NCBI GenBank assembly: GCA_963920575.1
Contig: OY986964.1
Coordinates: 16,805,987 to 16,869,986 of the forward strand
DNA from: Narthecium ossifragum
Taxonomy: Eukaryota; Streptophyta; Magnoliopsida; Dioscoreales; Nartheciaceae
DNA length: 64,000 nt
Direction: 5' to 3'
In this document: positions 11,750 to 23,326 of the stretch, one piece after another
Layout: every line of letters starts with the position of its first letter
Position numbering within the stretch: the first letter of the stretch is position 1
The notes under the pieces: generated by a model
Seen by the model: only the letters and a program-made list of their open reading frames with translations
Told to the model about the DNA's origin: nothing
The model's database searches: none
Made by a program: the position numbers and the translations under genes

Positions 11750-13064
11750 CTTAATAAACACATAGATACTATAAACGAGTATAGAATGACAGTTCTGAGA
11801 TCATCCATTGCTTTTCAGGGGTAGCGTAGCCCACAAAATAAGGCCTCATCTATATTGTTTGCCTACCAAACTTCAAATGGAAGCATTAAATGTAATGACG
11901 TCATCAAACATCGCTCACTGATGATGTAGTAACCAAATCTATCCATTAAACAAAAATTGTGATCATTTGAGTGTAAAATGACCAAAACATAAAATACCTC
12001 TACAAAGTGAATACTATTTTTGTCGTTTCATATGCATGGCCACTTCTGGGCAATATTTTACAATTCTCACCTTTAATTATTCGCATTCTATTTCTCATGT
12101 AGGTACAAAGATCAATTTGCATAAAAATTTCCACAAGTAAACGGATAACTTCAGCATTTAAATTCATCACATAGACAAAAATCCCTTGTTTTATCATAGC
12201 CATCTGAGAAAACAAGCCATTAAGTACCTAATGCAATATTCATGACAAATATTTCTTAATGTCCTGATGCCGAAAACAGTCATTGAACTGTAGACAGGGT
12301 TCTCCCCAACCAAGAATCCACCTGGTAGGATAGAACGAGGGTTCAAGTATCTCTAGGAATTCACCCAAAGGTAGCAAGAACAATGCTCGTCTCTCCGGGA
12401 CGAAGCCTTCACGCTGAATGGATGAATCCATGCCCTAACAATCATGAGAAAGCTTGCTGAGGTTGTAGAACAAGAGATAGAAGTTCTCTATGAGAGAAAC
12501 AACTCTAGGGTTTTTATTTCTCAAAACAATAATCAAAGATAAATTTCGAGTATCCAAAGCATATAATAAGTCATCAGACTAATCAATATGTTTGATTTTA
12601 TCTTAATTCCGGACACTTATTTTTAGCTCCTGTAAAAATTGTAGACACGGAACCAATACATCTACACATCTTCCAGGTGTCTGCATGGATGACCTAATAT
12701 GTGAATATGCAAAGGATATGATACAACTAATGACAAGCAAACATTAGTTCTTAGATAAACAAACATTAGTATTTGCTATCCATCTTTCTCACTGCAACTC
12801 ACCCATACGAGTGACTTTATTTCCCCATTTATTCAAATAGATACGGGATCCAACAAGCTGACCAAACCGTGATTCAAGATTTAGTCTATGACATTAATAA
12901 GAATGCTCCGCACGAAACTCTATATGCAAATACTTCTTATCCCGTAGTGCTAAAACTTCAATCATATATCAGAAATCTGGAAAAAGAATCATTTCTGATC
13001 AACTAAAAAAAGTCTACCATGAGAAATTCAAGAAAAACTAGCTGGAGAAATGGAGACCAGTTGA
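11750..13064. other. Sequence inside the mS29 locus with no recognised exon
   Basis: The central mS29 exons are expected here but I found neither a P-loop (GxxxxGKS) nor the expected Trp/Tyr-rich segments on the minus strand. Minus-strand frames at 12000-12215 and 12240-12431 have no mS29 features. 12250-12560 may be a transposon fragment. The rest is AT-rich intron-like sequence. Confidence 0.4.
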
Positions 13065-15238
13065 CTTAAAAATAAGGGGGCTTTGTTGTTTAGTCTTTTA
13101 GATCACCAAAATTTGTCATTTAGTCCCCTATGAACTAGTTTAAGCATTTTACTATCCTATCTAGACCAGAGGACCAAAATACCCCCCAAACCCCCCCCAT
13201 AAAGCATTAAAGCCCCATCACCTATTCCCAATACAGAAAAAGGCATGCATACATCCACTTATGGCTGGATGCATGCATTAATGTGGACATTAACAGTAAA
13301 AAAGAAAATACTGAAAAATAGAGAAAAATATGTCGAAAAAATAGGAAAAATGGTAGCTAAGAAAAGTAGAACAAAATACCAGAAAATATAAAAAAAAATT
13401 TGGAAATTTTTTTTGGGGCAGCCATTAACGGCAAAAAAGGAAAATACTGAAAAGTATGAAAAATTACCGTAAAATAGAAAAATATGTGGAAAAATAGGAA
13501 AAATGATAGAAAAGTAGGAAAAAATATTAGAAAATAGAAAAATATTTTGAAATTTTTTTTTGAAAGTAACTACTAAATATTGGAAAGTGATTACCAAATA
13601 TTGAAAAGTGATTACAAATATTGAAAAGTAACTACAAAATAATGAAAATAACTACCAAATATTAGAAAGTAACTACCAAATATTGGGAAGTAAGTACCAA
13701 ATATGAGAAGTAACTACCAAAATGGAGAAAATTGTAAAGTAATTACGAAATATTGGGGAGTAACTACCAAAAATATGTGGAAAAATAGGAAAAATGATAG
13801 AAAAGTAGGAAAAGATACCGGAAAATAGAAAACTATTTTGGAAATTGTTTTTGAAAGTAACTACTAAATATTGGAAAGTGATTACCAAATATTGGAAAGT
13901 GATTACAAATATTGGAAAGTAACTACAAAATAATGAAAGTAATTACCAAATATTGGGAAGTAACTACAAATATTTGTAGTTACTTCTCATAAATTGTAGT
14001 TACTTTTCAGAAAATTTTTATAATAACTTCTTAGAAAAGTTTTTTAGAAATTTTTGTAGTTACTTCCCAGAAAATTTTACTCTCTCGTTTAACTGGTAGT
14101 TACTTCCCATTTAACTGGTAGTTATTTCCCAGTTTAAGTGGTAATTACTTTACAAAAAAACTGTAATTATTTTACACTTCAACTGGTAGTTACTTCCCAT
14201 TTAAACTGGTATTTACTAGCCAACTAAACTGGTAGTTAATTAACAGTTAAACTAGTAGTTACTTCCCATATAAATTGGTAGTTACTCTCCAATTAAACTG
14301 GTAGTTACTTTCCACAAATTATAATAGAAAAATGCTTGAAACTATTTATAAAATGTCTATTTTTTAAATATTACAATTACTTTACAGTAATTGTAGTTAC
14401 TTTTCTGGAAAGTAACTCCCAACATTTGTAGTTACTTCATAATTTTTTGTAATTACTTTTCAATGCTCGTAGTTACTTTCGCAATATTTGGTACTTACTT
14501 TTCCATTTTTGTAGTTACTTTTCCAATATTTCATAGTTACTTTATAATTTTCTCCATTTTGGTAGTTACTTCCCACATTTGGTACTTACTTCCCAATATT
14601 TGGTAGTTACTTCCCTTATTTTGTAGTCACTTTCCATAATTTGGTAATCACTTTCCAATATTTAGTAATTACTTTCGAAAAAAATTTCATAAAAAATTTC
14701 TATATTCCATTAATTTTTCCTACTTTTCTACCATTTTTCCTATTTTTCTGCATATTTTTCTATTTTCCGTTAATTTTTTCTACTTTTCAGTAATTTCCTT
14801 TTTTACCGTTAATAGCTGCTCCCAGAAAAAATTCCAAATTTTTTATATATATTTCCGGTATTTTTTATACTTTTCTACCATTTTTCTCATTTTTTCGGTC
14901 AATTTTCCTATTTTCTGGTATTTTCCCTCTATTTTTCAGTATTTTCTTTTTTACTTTTAATGCCCGCATTAATGCATGCATCCACTGGATGCATGCATGC
15001 CTTTTCTGTATTGGGAATAGGTGTATGTATTCCCAACCACTCCAATTAATGCCAACCAACTAATTCAAAAACTATCCATCCATCTCCCATTTTAAAAAAT
15101 GCATAAAGGGTATTTTAGAGATAAAAAAGTAAAGCTGTCCAGAAAAGAGACTAAATGCCTTAAATTTTTTCAATTAGACTAAATAGTAAACAACTTCTCC
15201 CAAAGAGACTAAACGCCAATTTTCCCTAAAAATAAACT
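13065..15238. repeat. AT-rich foldback element with about 0.9-kb inverted arms
   Basis: The left arm, from about 13205 (CACCTATTCCCAATACAGAAA ... GGATGCATGCATTAATG), is matched in reverse complement by the right arm ending about 15032 (TGCATGCATCCA ... TTTCTGTATTGGGAATAGGTG). The arms are built from iterated GTAACTACCAAATATTGGAAA-like units. They meet near 13970, where GTAACTACAAATATTTGTAGTTAC is a perfect palindrome. Outer flanks carry repeated TTTAGTC words in inverted orientation (13090-13130 and 15160-15215). Within the left arm, 13480-13680 is repeated at about 13770-13970. There is no coding capacity; long minus-strand frames are low complexity. Confidence 0.8.
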
Positions 15239-15268
15239 GAAAACCAAAAGCAAGAGCTGAGAACATAC

Positions 15269-15432
15269 TTTTGGCCCCTGCCCGGATGGGAGGGTCGACG
15301 ATCCTGCCGAAATTATCCCTAAAATCCAAGAAGCTCTGCCTGACGAGCACCGCACACCGCCTCGTCTCCTGGAACTCCTTCGTCATCCCCAATGGCAGCC
15401 CCTCTGGCAGCATCGCGTTCCATTCTTCCAAA
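15269..15432 (-). CDS. DAP3: mS29/DAP3 exon 2
   Basis: The acceptor GGTTTTAG precedes TTTGGAAGAATGG. The exon encodes LEEWNAMLPEGLPLG and then the family's conserved ETRR...LVRQSFLDFRDNF...VDPP segment just before the P-loop domain. It ends at a GTATG donor. All of this matches plant mS29 proteins as I know them. Confidence 0.8.
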
Positions 15433-15524
15433 CTAAAACCCCAAACCCCACAAAAACATCCGGATTTACACAAGAATCGAGCAAATAGCCAAGAATGTTT
15501 TAAAAGAAATGGACCCAGTGTCAA

Positions 15525-15885
15525 CTGAAATCCACGTAAGTACACGCGTCCTTGTGGGAAAGACCAGCGAAGGAATCGACGAAGGAGAAGAGAGGACGGC
15601 CGCCGGGGCCGACGTCAACGGAGAGATGGTACGACACCGGTAGTGGATCCTTGGGGAGCTCAAACTCGGCGTTGATATCGTCCGAGAAGGCAGCGCCGCT
15701 TCCTGAGGCGTCGTCGTCCGCACGGGGCCAGCTCGGGGGTCCTTCACCTTGACATTGCCCATGGTAGTCGTCTTCGTCTTCGCCTTGGCTGCCTTAGCGT
15801 AGTGAAGCGACTGGAATGCGGTGGCTATGAGGGGATGAAACCGCTGCTCTGCCACCGCGTGGCGAAGGGCAGCGCGGAGGAGCAT
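15525..15885 (-). CDS. DAP3: mS29/DAP3 exon 1 (frame-broken)
   Basis: The ATG at 15885 opens MLLRAALRHAVAEQRF and continues through an Ala/Lys-rich targeting-like stretch to VKVKDP near 15741. The mS29-like continuation (a DDDASGSG segment, then GRPLFSFVDSFAGLSHKDA) is in another frame. An 11-bp near-duplication of a CCCCGAGC/CCCCGTGC word at the junction would explain the shift. The exon ends near VDF, where the needed donor lacks a canonical GT. Confidence 0.65.
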
Positions 15886-15930
15886 TGAGGTGGAGGAGTG
15901 GCGTCGGGGCGTTGCGAGGGTTACTGAGTA

Positions 15931-16480
15931 AGGGATGGCAAAATTGACCGCCCGCTGGATAACCGACCCGATCCGCACCGATGGGGACGGGTATGGTATA
16001 GATTTTTTACCCGTGGATACGGGTATGATTTACAAATTTAAGATCCGCGCGGGTACGGGGCGGATTATGGTATTGGGTAATATCCGCCCCGCTATCCGCC
16101 CCGCCCCGCATATCCGCCCCGCCTCGCCACTAAATATTGGTTTGGTGGATTTTAGAGAGTCTATTTTTGTAATAATACTCTAATAAAGACTAATTGTTGA
16201 TGACTGTTTGATGGATCTAGATTTTAGAGACCGAATGTTGATGATAGTTTGGTGGATTTAGATTTAGATTTTATAGGCTTAATGCTAATTGAATGGTTTT
16301 TTAGGTTTTGTGGATAACCGCGGGTTGCGGGTAATATCCGCGTACCCGTGGGGATGGTTATGGTCCGCGATCCCAATTATCCGCACGGGGACGGGGCGGT
16401 GCGGGTATGGGTGGAGGAGTGCTGGGACGGGTATGGTATTTCCAATATCCGCCCCGATCCGCCCCGTTCCCGAAACGTAG
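15931..16480. mobile_element. GC-rich MITE remnant (GGGATGGCAAAATTG type)
   Basis: It starts AGGGATGGCAAAATTG and is packed with GGATAACCGA, GGGGACGGG, ATCCGCCCC and their complements, the pattern of a widespread plant MITE class. The expected inverted right terminus is missing; the repeat simply ends near 16480. Its left end lies 46 bp upstream of the mS29 start codon, in the promoter or 5' untranslated region. Confidence 0.6.
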
Positions 16481-16749
16481 GATTTAGGGACACAGAAGGG
16501 TTCCATTTGGTCTAGTGTGCGTCCCGTGGATGTATATAGGGTTATTTATGCATCAGTACCTGTGTGGTCCCTTGATTAAAAAAATTGGATTTTAGTAGGA
16601 GCACCATAATATTATCTTTTGCTGCTAATAAAACAACAACCATTAGATTTAACTTCTTAACACCATTTTAGAATTCAAAAGACTCTTATATCGCTTTCAC
16701 AACCAACATCGCTCTCTATCCCTTCACTCCGACGCCATTCTCCTCTTCA
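16481..16749. other. Short intergenic stretch, no feature supported
   Basis: AT-rich sequence leading into the GC-rich coding-like block. Nothing recognisable on either strand. Confidence 0.4.
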
Positions 16750-17132
16750 TTGATCGCGTTGCCGTTGTCGCAGCCCATCACCGTCGCCGTCGGCATCCTC
16801 CAGGACGAGATGAAGAGGGTCATCAACCACCCGCTTTGGATAGGATCGGGCTCGACGGCGAGGTCTTGGAGGACACCGCCGGCGCCGTGGAGATGCTCCT
16901 GTCCAACCGGATGCTCAACACTGTCGCGATCGCCAGCCCCGCACAGAGTAACTGTACGCCCTCGCTCCAGTCGCCGCCTCCCAGGTTCGTAGCGTTCTTC
17001 GCCCCACCAATCGCCTACCACCAGATCCAGGTAGTGTCGGGTTCTGATCGGAGCAGGGGGGGGTCGGAGACGCTTCCTCCGCCCAGCTCGGCGATGCCTG
17101 CCCTAAGATTACAACCGTGCATGAACGTATAA
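16750..17132 (+). pseudogene. GC-rich gene fragment of unknown family
   Basis: Two overlapping plus frames look like codon-biased exon sequence. One gives ITVAVGILQDEMKRVINHP and the other GLDGEVLEDTAGAVEMLLS then NRMLNTVAIAS. The change of frame at about 16838 suggests one exon broken by an indel. I do not recognise the family. The fragment is bounded by a MITE and a tandem array, so a captured or decayed host gene piece is plausible. Confidence 0.35.
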
Positions 17133-17160
17133 GTAAAAGAGAAAACTGCAAATATTGCAA

Positions 17161-17880
17161 CTAAATTCTATTTGATAGGTATTCTCTTTTTACAAAGAGA
17201 ATATTGCAATCAATTCATGTATATCAACGAAAAAGAGAAACACCTTTCATGAACACCAAATCCTCATTCATGAACTTAAATCAAAAAGGGAGAAGAGTGA
17301 ACTGAAAACATCGCATGAGCACTAAATCCTATTTTATAGGTATTCTTTTTTTACATAGAGAATACTGCAATCCATTCATGTATATCAATGAAAAAGAGAA
17401 AACAGAATACCGGAGACCTTTCATGAACACTAAATTCTCTTTTATAGGAATTTCCTTTTTCCAAAGAGAATATTGTCATCCATTCATGAATATTACTCAA
17501 AAAGGGAAAAGAGAACTGCAAACAATAGGCATATCACTAAACCTTTCTTGGTAGGTATTCTCAAACTCCCCCTCCTTCACCGGCATCTCCCCTCACAATC
17601 TCCCTCTCTCTCCATCACTCCTCCACCGCCTCTCTCTCTCTCGATCCCCGCACCCATCTCCCATCTCCACCCCCACCATCATTGAGGTCGCCATCACCTC
17701 GCAGCCCCCTCATGGAGGCGTCTTCGGGAGGTATTCTCTATTTCAAAAGAGAATATTGCCATCCATTCATGAACATTACTCAAAAAGGGAAAACATAACT
17801 GTAAAAAATAGGCATAGCACTAAATCCTTCTTGGTAGGTATTCTCTTTGTAGTATTCTCTTTTTACAAAGAGAATACTGT
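17161..17880 (+). repeat. Degenerate tandem array with an embedded hairpin
   Basis: About five diverged units start near 17165, 17325, 17440, 17725 and 17830. Each contains (T)AGGTATTCTC, a T-rich loop, AGAGAATATTGC and then CATTCATGAA/CATTCATGTA. ATTCTCTTTTTACAAAGAGAAT (17171-17192, repeated near 17849) can form a stem of about 9 bp. A CT-rich stretch (17560-17680) interrupts the array. No protein is supported. Confidence 0.7.
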
Positions 17881-17896
17881 AATCTCCCCCTCCTTC

Positions 17897-19433
17897 TGTG
17901 AGGACCTGTCCCTCTACTCCTTGGTCGACCGTTTGAGTTGAACTCGTGGGTTTCGTATCGAGCACGCGATTCGGTGGATCACATTGTTTCTTGGCCCGCA
18001 AGGGTAATTTGGTAAATTGCGCCTTATCGGTTTGTTTCACATCCACGTGTGCACATACTGACCATATTTGTGATAATGTTTGTTTAGAACAGTTAGATGA
18101 ACCCGGGCTCGAAAGATCCGGGGCTTGTGTTTTAGCCCAAGTCTAGCTTTCTTCACAAAATGATCAATCTTTTCTTGCTAAGAAGATCGATCCTTTGGTG
18201 CCAGATAGTCAATTTCCTCGTCATGAAAGATCGATCATTCATAGGTCGGTTCGTCTGTCTATAAAACGGACGCAACCCCCTTCTCTTTTCCCCTTTTGAA
18301 ATCCGCCGTTTTTGAGCATAGATCTAGCGTGATTTTGGAAGAGATTGAGGGCGATCCTAGGGTCAGCAGCGTGGATTGAAGCTGCTTTTGTCTAGGTAGG
18401 GATGCTACCTACTTGTCTTCCGATTTTTGTGAGTTTTAAGCTTAACTGTGTTTGTTTTGAGTACATCTCTTTGCATGCTCATTGGGTTTTAGTACAAGTA
18501 CCAGTTTTGGACTCATAGTCTTTCGTACTACTAGATCCCAGAGTTTTGTGAGATTTGGTAGCGTTTTTCGATGGTATTTTTCCTTCTCCGGTTCACTTGA
18601 GAACCCATGAAGATCGATCTTCCTTAAGGAAGGATCGATCATTCTTGAGGCGTCATGTCTGGCCTGTGCATGATCGATCTTTTGCTTGGCGGCATGGATG
18701 TGGTCCATGGTCACGAAAGTGATCGATCTTCCTGGAGGGAAGATCGATCCTTTTTGGCTTGACAGGGATGGAACTCCCTGGTTGTTAAGAAAATCGATCA
18801 TTTCTTTGAAAGGATTGATCCTTTTGGTCGCAAGGAGGTGTTTTCGTCGGATTTTGCCCTCGGGGGTTTGTATGTGCGGTTTTCTTTACCGTTTTATAAC
18901 TTGTACATGCCTTTGAGCATGTTAGCCCCATAATGAGGGGTAGTGGTGAACCCGGACAGTGACGACTCCCAGGATGAGTAGATAGCATGTTGTATTGTTA
19001 ATCGTGTTTGCCGGAGTTGCTTCCCGTAACATGTTGTCCTTTTGTGGACTGGTTGTAGTTGGTGGGGTTACCACTGCAACAGTTTCTTGGCCTGTATTAC
19101 CTGTTCACTACCTCGGGCAGGTAGGATGCCGAGCCCAGACCATGTTTATTTATCTTCACATGTGTTGCATGCTTATCTGTTTTCTCTGCGTGTGTTCATA
19201 GCATGCATCTGGTTGTGCATTAGTGGCATAAGGTTAGGGCGTGGGTGATCTGTGGTATTGTCGTCCCGAGGGCTTGGAAGCTCGGATTAGCCTTAGGATC
19301 GGGGCTAGGTAGCTTGATCCACGTTTGAATGGTTGTGTTCAGTCAAATTCGATGATATGCCTAGATGACTGGAACACTTTTTGATCGATGATTTAGAGGT
19401 CGTGTCGGCCTTAAGCCGGGTTCTGAGGTGTAG
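17897..19433 (+). repeat. LTR A (Tekay-type family), 5' part, cut by LTR B
   Basis: It starts TGTGAGGACCTGTCCCTCTACTCC. A TATA box (TATAAAA, 18260-18266) follows a first group of GATCGATC palindromes (18175-18225). A second palindrome array lies at 18608-18826, downstream of the presumed transcription start. The copy stops at 19433, where an identical family start begins. Its remainder was not found in the window, so it presumably lies past 64000. This is the outermost layer of the nest. Confidence 0.8.
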
Positions 19434-19697
19434 TGTGAGGACCTGCTCCTCTACTCCAGGGCCGACCGCCTAGGCTGGGCCTGTGGCTCATTGTGGACCG
19501 CAAGGGCAATTTGGTAAAATACACATTGTTGGTTTGTTTCACACTCGTGGGTGCACATATTGACCGTGTTTGTGTAAATGTTTGATTAGAACGGTTAGAT
19601 GGACCAGGGATCGAAGGATCCTGGCTTGGGCTTATGTTTTAGCCCAAGTCTAGCTTTCTGGCAAAGGGGATCGATCTTATCTTGCTAAGGAGATCGA

Positions 19698-22220
19698 TGT
19701 CGCACTCCGACCCGCGAAAGCCCAACCGGGCCGGGCAACGCGAACCGGAACCTAACAAAACGCGGAAGAAAAGTTGGCGAGGGTTCCCTCTAACCTATTG
19801 GTCTCCCTAACAATTCACCAAAAGCGCCCTCAATCAAAACACATTAAAATTTTAACAACATCGAACCACAGATTACAAACCCAAAAAGTGTTTAATATAC
19901 ATATCCTCGGAGAGGGGGGAGTTCAAATACAACATTACTCCCGTAGGAGACTATCTAACATAGGATAAAAAACTGTAAAGGATCACCACCTCTCAGAGTC
20001 CACCAGGCGCTGCCGCCCCGCCGACCAACTGCCCGGTAGGGGCCACAGAAGAAGAACTGACGCCTACATCTACAAAACGCAGCCCAGGTAGGTGTGAGCA
20101 CTAAGCTCAGTAGGGTTGTACACTACGTCACACAGAAGGAAGAGGGAAACGCAATAGTGTCGCCCTCAAGTAGGACCTGGGTGTATACAGGGGTCCCACA
20201 ACCCTACCGCGTGTCCCTAGTGCCCAGGAGCCGCACACAGTAAGCTCAATAAACACTGCTGACTCACATGCAGGGAACCGACACTGCAGGCGGGAAATGG
20301 CACCGCTGAGGGGGCCTCTCCACCACTCAAGAGTCTACACAGTGGAACACCGGCTACACCTCAGCATCCGGCTCGAGGCCTACACGACCTCTACAATAAT
20401 CAAGCAACCAGTGTACCAGTCATCTAAGCCTATCATCGAATCGACTGGACACCACAATTCAAACTGGGTCCAAACTACCCAACCCCGGTCCTAGGGCTAA
20501 GTCCGAGCTTCCAGCCTCGGGACGGCGACCCACAGATCACCCACGCCCTAACCAATGCAACTAATGCACAAAACAATAATGCATGCTATGACATATACGA
20601 ATAAGAAGATAGGCATGCAACAGTATGACAAACATCATATAAGTCTATCGGATCGCTGCAGCGGTACTTCCGACCGCTGCCAGCCGATCCGCAGCGGGTC
20701 CCGGCATTACGACAGTACCGCGGCCGTCAGCCGCGGACTCCTGCAATGGGAAGCAACCCCGAAAACGATGATGAACAGTAAATAATATAATATTATATTC
20801 CGAATTATAATATTATATTCAAACACCCAAAACCACTACTTAGGGGTTAATTGATCCCGTCGATCCGATGTCCAAACGACGTCGGATTCAAGATCCAACT
20901 TAGCCATCAGTAACTGTATATACGAGGATCATTATATCCAAAATTCATAATCATCCAACGGTTTGATTAACGGGAAAACACTAATCAAAATCGTTAATCA
21001 AACTAACTTACCCATTAATTGCTGCAACGCAGCCCTCCAAAAAACAATTCATAACAAATCGTAGACAAATCGGAAAATTATGAAATCAGTTGGGTTAGAG
21101 AGTAGATTCAGAGATCTACAACTATTATGCTTATCACAACCCAAGATCATGTACGCACCGGCCGAAAAACTCGCCGCAAGCCGGCTGTTCTTCAAGAACA
21201 GCAGAAACAGAGAATCCGAGCTTAATCATGCATAAATCCTACTCAAAACTCATCTAAAGATCATGAAACTTCAATCAGTAATTCTACTAAGCATGAGGAA
21301 TCCAACAAGACAAAGATCAACAAGATCCAACAGCTAGATCTAGAGAAAACATGAAAACAACATCAGTAGGTAGAAACCTACCTAACATCGCTTTCCTCGG
21401 CTGATTCCCCGCGAGTTGATCTCCAACAAGGTTCCAAACCACTTCAGGGATCTTCCTCTCATTGTCACGGATCCAACGAGCCTTAGAACACCCAATTTGA
21501 TGGTCGGAAGAGGGAGAACGGAAGAGGGGAAGGTTGCTGCCGGAAAAAACAAGGGAAGAGGAATGTCGGGAGAGAAGAAAAGAGGAAGGAAGAAGAAGAA
21601 GGAGGAAGAGGAAGGAGAAAAGGAGGAAAGGTGGAGGGGACAGCCGGGGAAGAGGGGGAAAAGGCGAAGGAGGGGAGGGAAAGTCCTCCCCTTCTAACAA
21701 GAGAGAGCGACGGCCAGCAGCGGCCGTCCTCGCGAAGCAGAAAAGCCACCGACGCGATTCCGATCGATCGCTGCAAGGAGCGATCGGTCGCTCGCCCCCC
21801 GGATTGATCCCAACACCTAGTCGGATCGATCCGACCAAGTCGGATCGATCCACCACCGAGTCGGACCGATCCGAGTGGGTCAAAACCCACCGACTCGCTC
21901 ACGAGTCCGACCAATCGCTTCAAGGAGCGATCGATTGCTCGAGGGTCGTCAGCTGCCCAAAGGCAAGCTTCCGCGCACCCGAGCTGGGATCTTCCGATCC
22001 CGGGTCCACCTAGCCATTCTAAACAAACACTAACACAAACAAGGTCAGTGTGTGCACACGTGGGTGTAAAACAAACCAACAAGGTGCAATTTACGAAATT
22101 GCCCTTGTGGTCCAAGAAACAATGCGATCCACCGGATCGCGCGCTCGACGCGAAGCAAACCAACGAGCCACGGGCCTGACCCAGCCTGTCGACCCAGGAG
22201 TAGAGGGACGGGTCCTCACA
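19698..22220 (-). mobile_element. Solo LTR C1 (Tekay-type family)
   Basis: A complete LTR in minus orientation. Its minus-strand start is TGTGAGGACCCGTCCCTCTA at 22220 and its end GGAGTGCGACA is at 19698. It is flanked by a perfect 5-bp duplication ATCGA (19693-19697 and 22221-22225), and no internal domain is present, so it is a solo LTR left by recombination between two LTRs. The target is a GATCGATC palindrome of LTR B. Its own palindrome array (CGATCGATCG/GGATCGATCC words) is at about 21755-21945. Purine-rich frames near 21416-21697 are shadows. Confidence 0.9.
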
Positions 22221-23326
22221 ATCGATCTCTTAGCGTCAGAAAGTTTAGTCGGTTTGTCATGAAAGATCGATCTCTCATAGGTCGGTTCGTCTGTCTATAG
22301 AACGAATGAAACCCTCTTCTTTGATTCTTTTTCAAATCCGCGTTCTTGAGCTGATGTCACGCCTCGACCCAGGAAACCCATTCAGATCGAGGCGTGAGCC
22401 ACCTAAACCTGTTTACATCATCAATTGACGCACAAGTATATAACTGCTTCAAATTTAAACAATTTAATCCTCAAGTTCATACCAAAAATTCGGCAGAATC
22501 CCCTTTATAATTATAGTACAAGAAACCTATACATTTTACAATTTCAACTTGAGCAATGGCACCAATGTAAATAACTAATTATTACATTTCTCAAATGTCT
22601 ACATTAAAGAATATTACAACATTTCTCAAATACAATTGAATTAATGATCATACAATTATGTCCTCGAATACATCATGTTATACCTCGATTTATACATCAA
22701 TTTGTACATCATTGATTAAAACTATAAATTATATATAGAAGAACTCCTCGAAGCTCCAAGTCCTCGATCACCTCGAAATACCACGCCATCTTCTAAAGGA
22801 ACACCTGAAAGAAGGAACTGCATCGACATGCATCACCGATGCAGCCCAGGTAAGGTGAGCAACAATGCCCAGTAGGGTTCTACTCTACATCGCACAAAAA
22901 GGAAGGGAAACTGCAACTGTGTAATTCTCCGCCTAAGTCTAAGGTATGTCAAGGGCCCATGACCCCGTCGATTCCCGAGGGCTCCTGTCCAGGTCCTATC
23001 CTCACCCAAAAATAGACGAGAGAAAACAAAGACTGCGGGCTCCTGTCCAGGTACCATCCTGCCCAGTCATATCATCTCTCACGGGGACACACATGTCAGG
23101 GACATCGACAACCATCCTTAGCGCTTAGACTTGGAGATCCGACATGACCTCTACACCTCAAATACAAGAATAATGCATAGTTGACTATAACAATAACCTC
23201 AAATGTTAACAATTATGATCACTCGATGACAATCACGTCCTAATCCTCAACTAACCAAACCCCCACCCTAGGGCTAGATTCGGGCTACCCGAGAACCCCG
23301 GATCGGCGATCGAACCCATCGCCTAC

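Larger units (their letters stand above)
10683..15885 (-). pseudogene. DAP3: Mitochondrial ribosomal protein mS29 (DAP3) gene, incomplete
   Basis: mS29/DAP3 is a GTP-binding P-loop protein of the mitochondrial small ribosomal subunit. Four minus-strand exons are recognisable: 15885-15525 (GC-rich N-terminus with basic, targeting-like residues), 15432-15269 (PEGLPLGMTKEFQETRR followed by LVRQSFLDFRDNFGRI), 11749-11620 (AFSHSAAAVGKLRQELSG then DARIMFPRYD) and 10755-10683 (NGNGSEMRWLAPF then stop). The last two join in frame. The roughly 230-residue centre with the P-loop should lie between 15269 and 11749, but I could not find it; a 2.2-kb foldback sits there. Exon 1 changes frame near 15736-15726 and the first donor lacks GT in the required phase. 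The C-terminus also looks about a dozen residues short. It is probably a pseudogene; unseen exons remain possible. Confidence 0.75.

Noticed and set aside
12240..12431. Possible central mS29 exon on the minus strand
   Set aside because: The frame (with a GGEPCLQFND-like stretch in another phase) has no P-loop or other mS29 motif.
13259..13888. Minus-strand frames of 71-112 codons, Phe/Tyr/Ile-rich
   Set aside because: They arise from the A/T-rich repeats of the foldback and repeat themselves with the repeat units.
21416..22163. Long overlapping frames on both strands (up to 226 codons)
   Set aside because: They lie inside solo LTR C1 and come from purine-rich and palindromic repeats.
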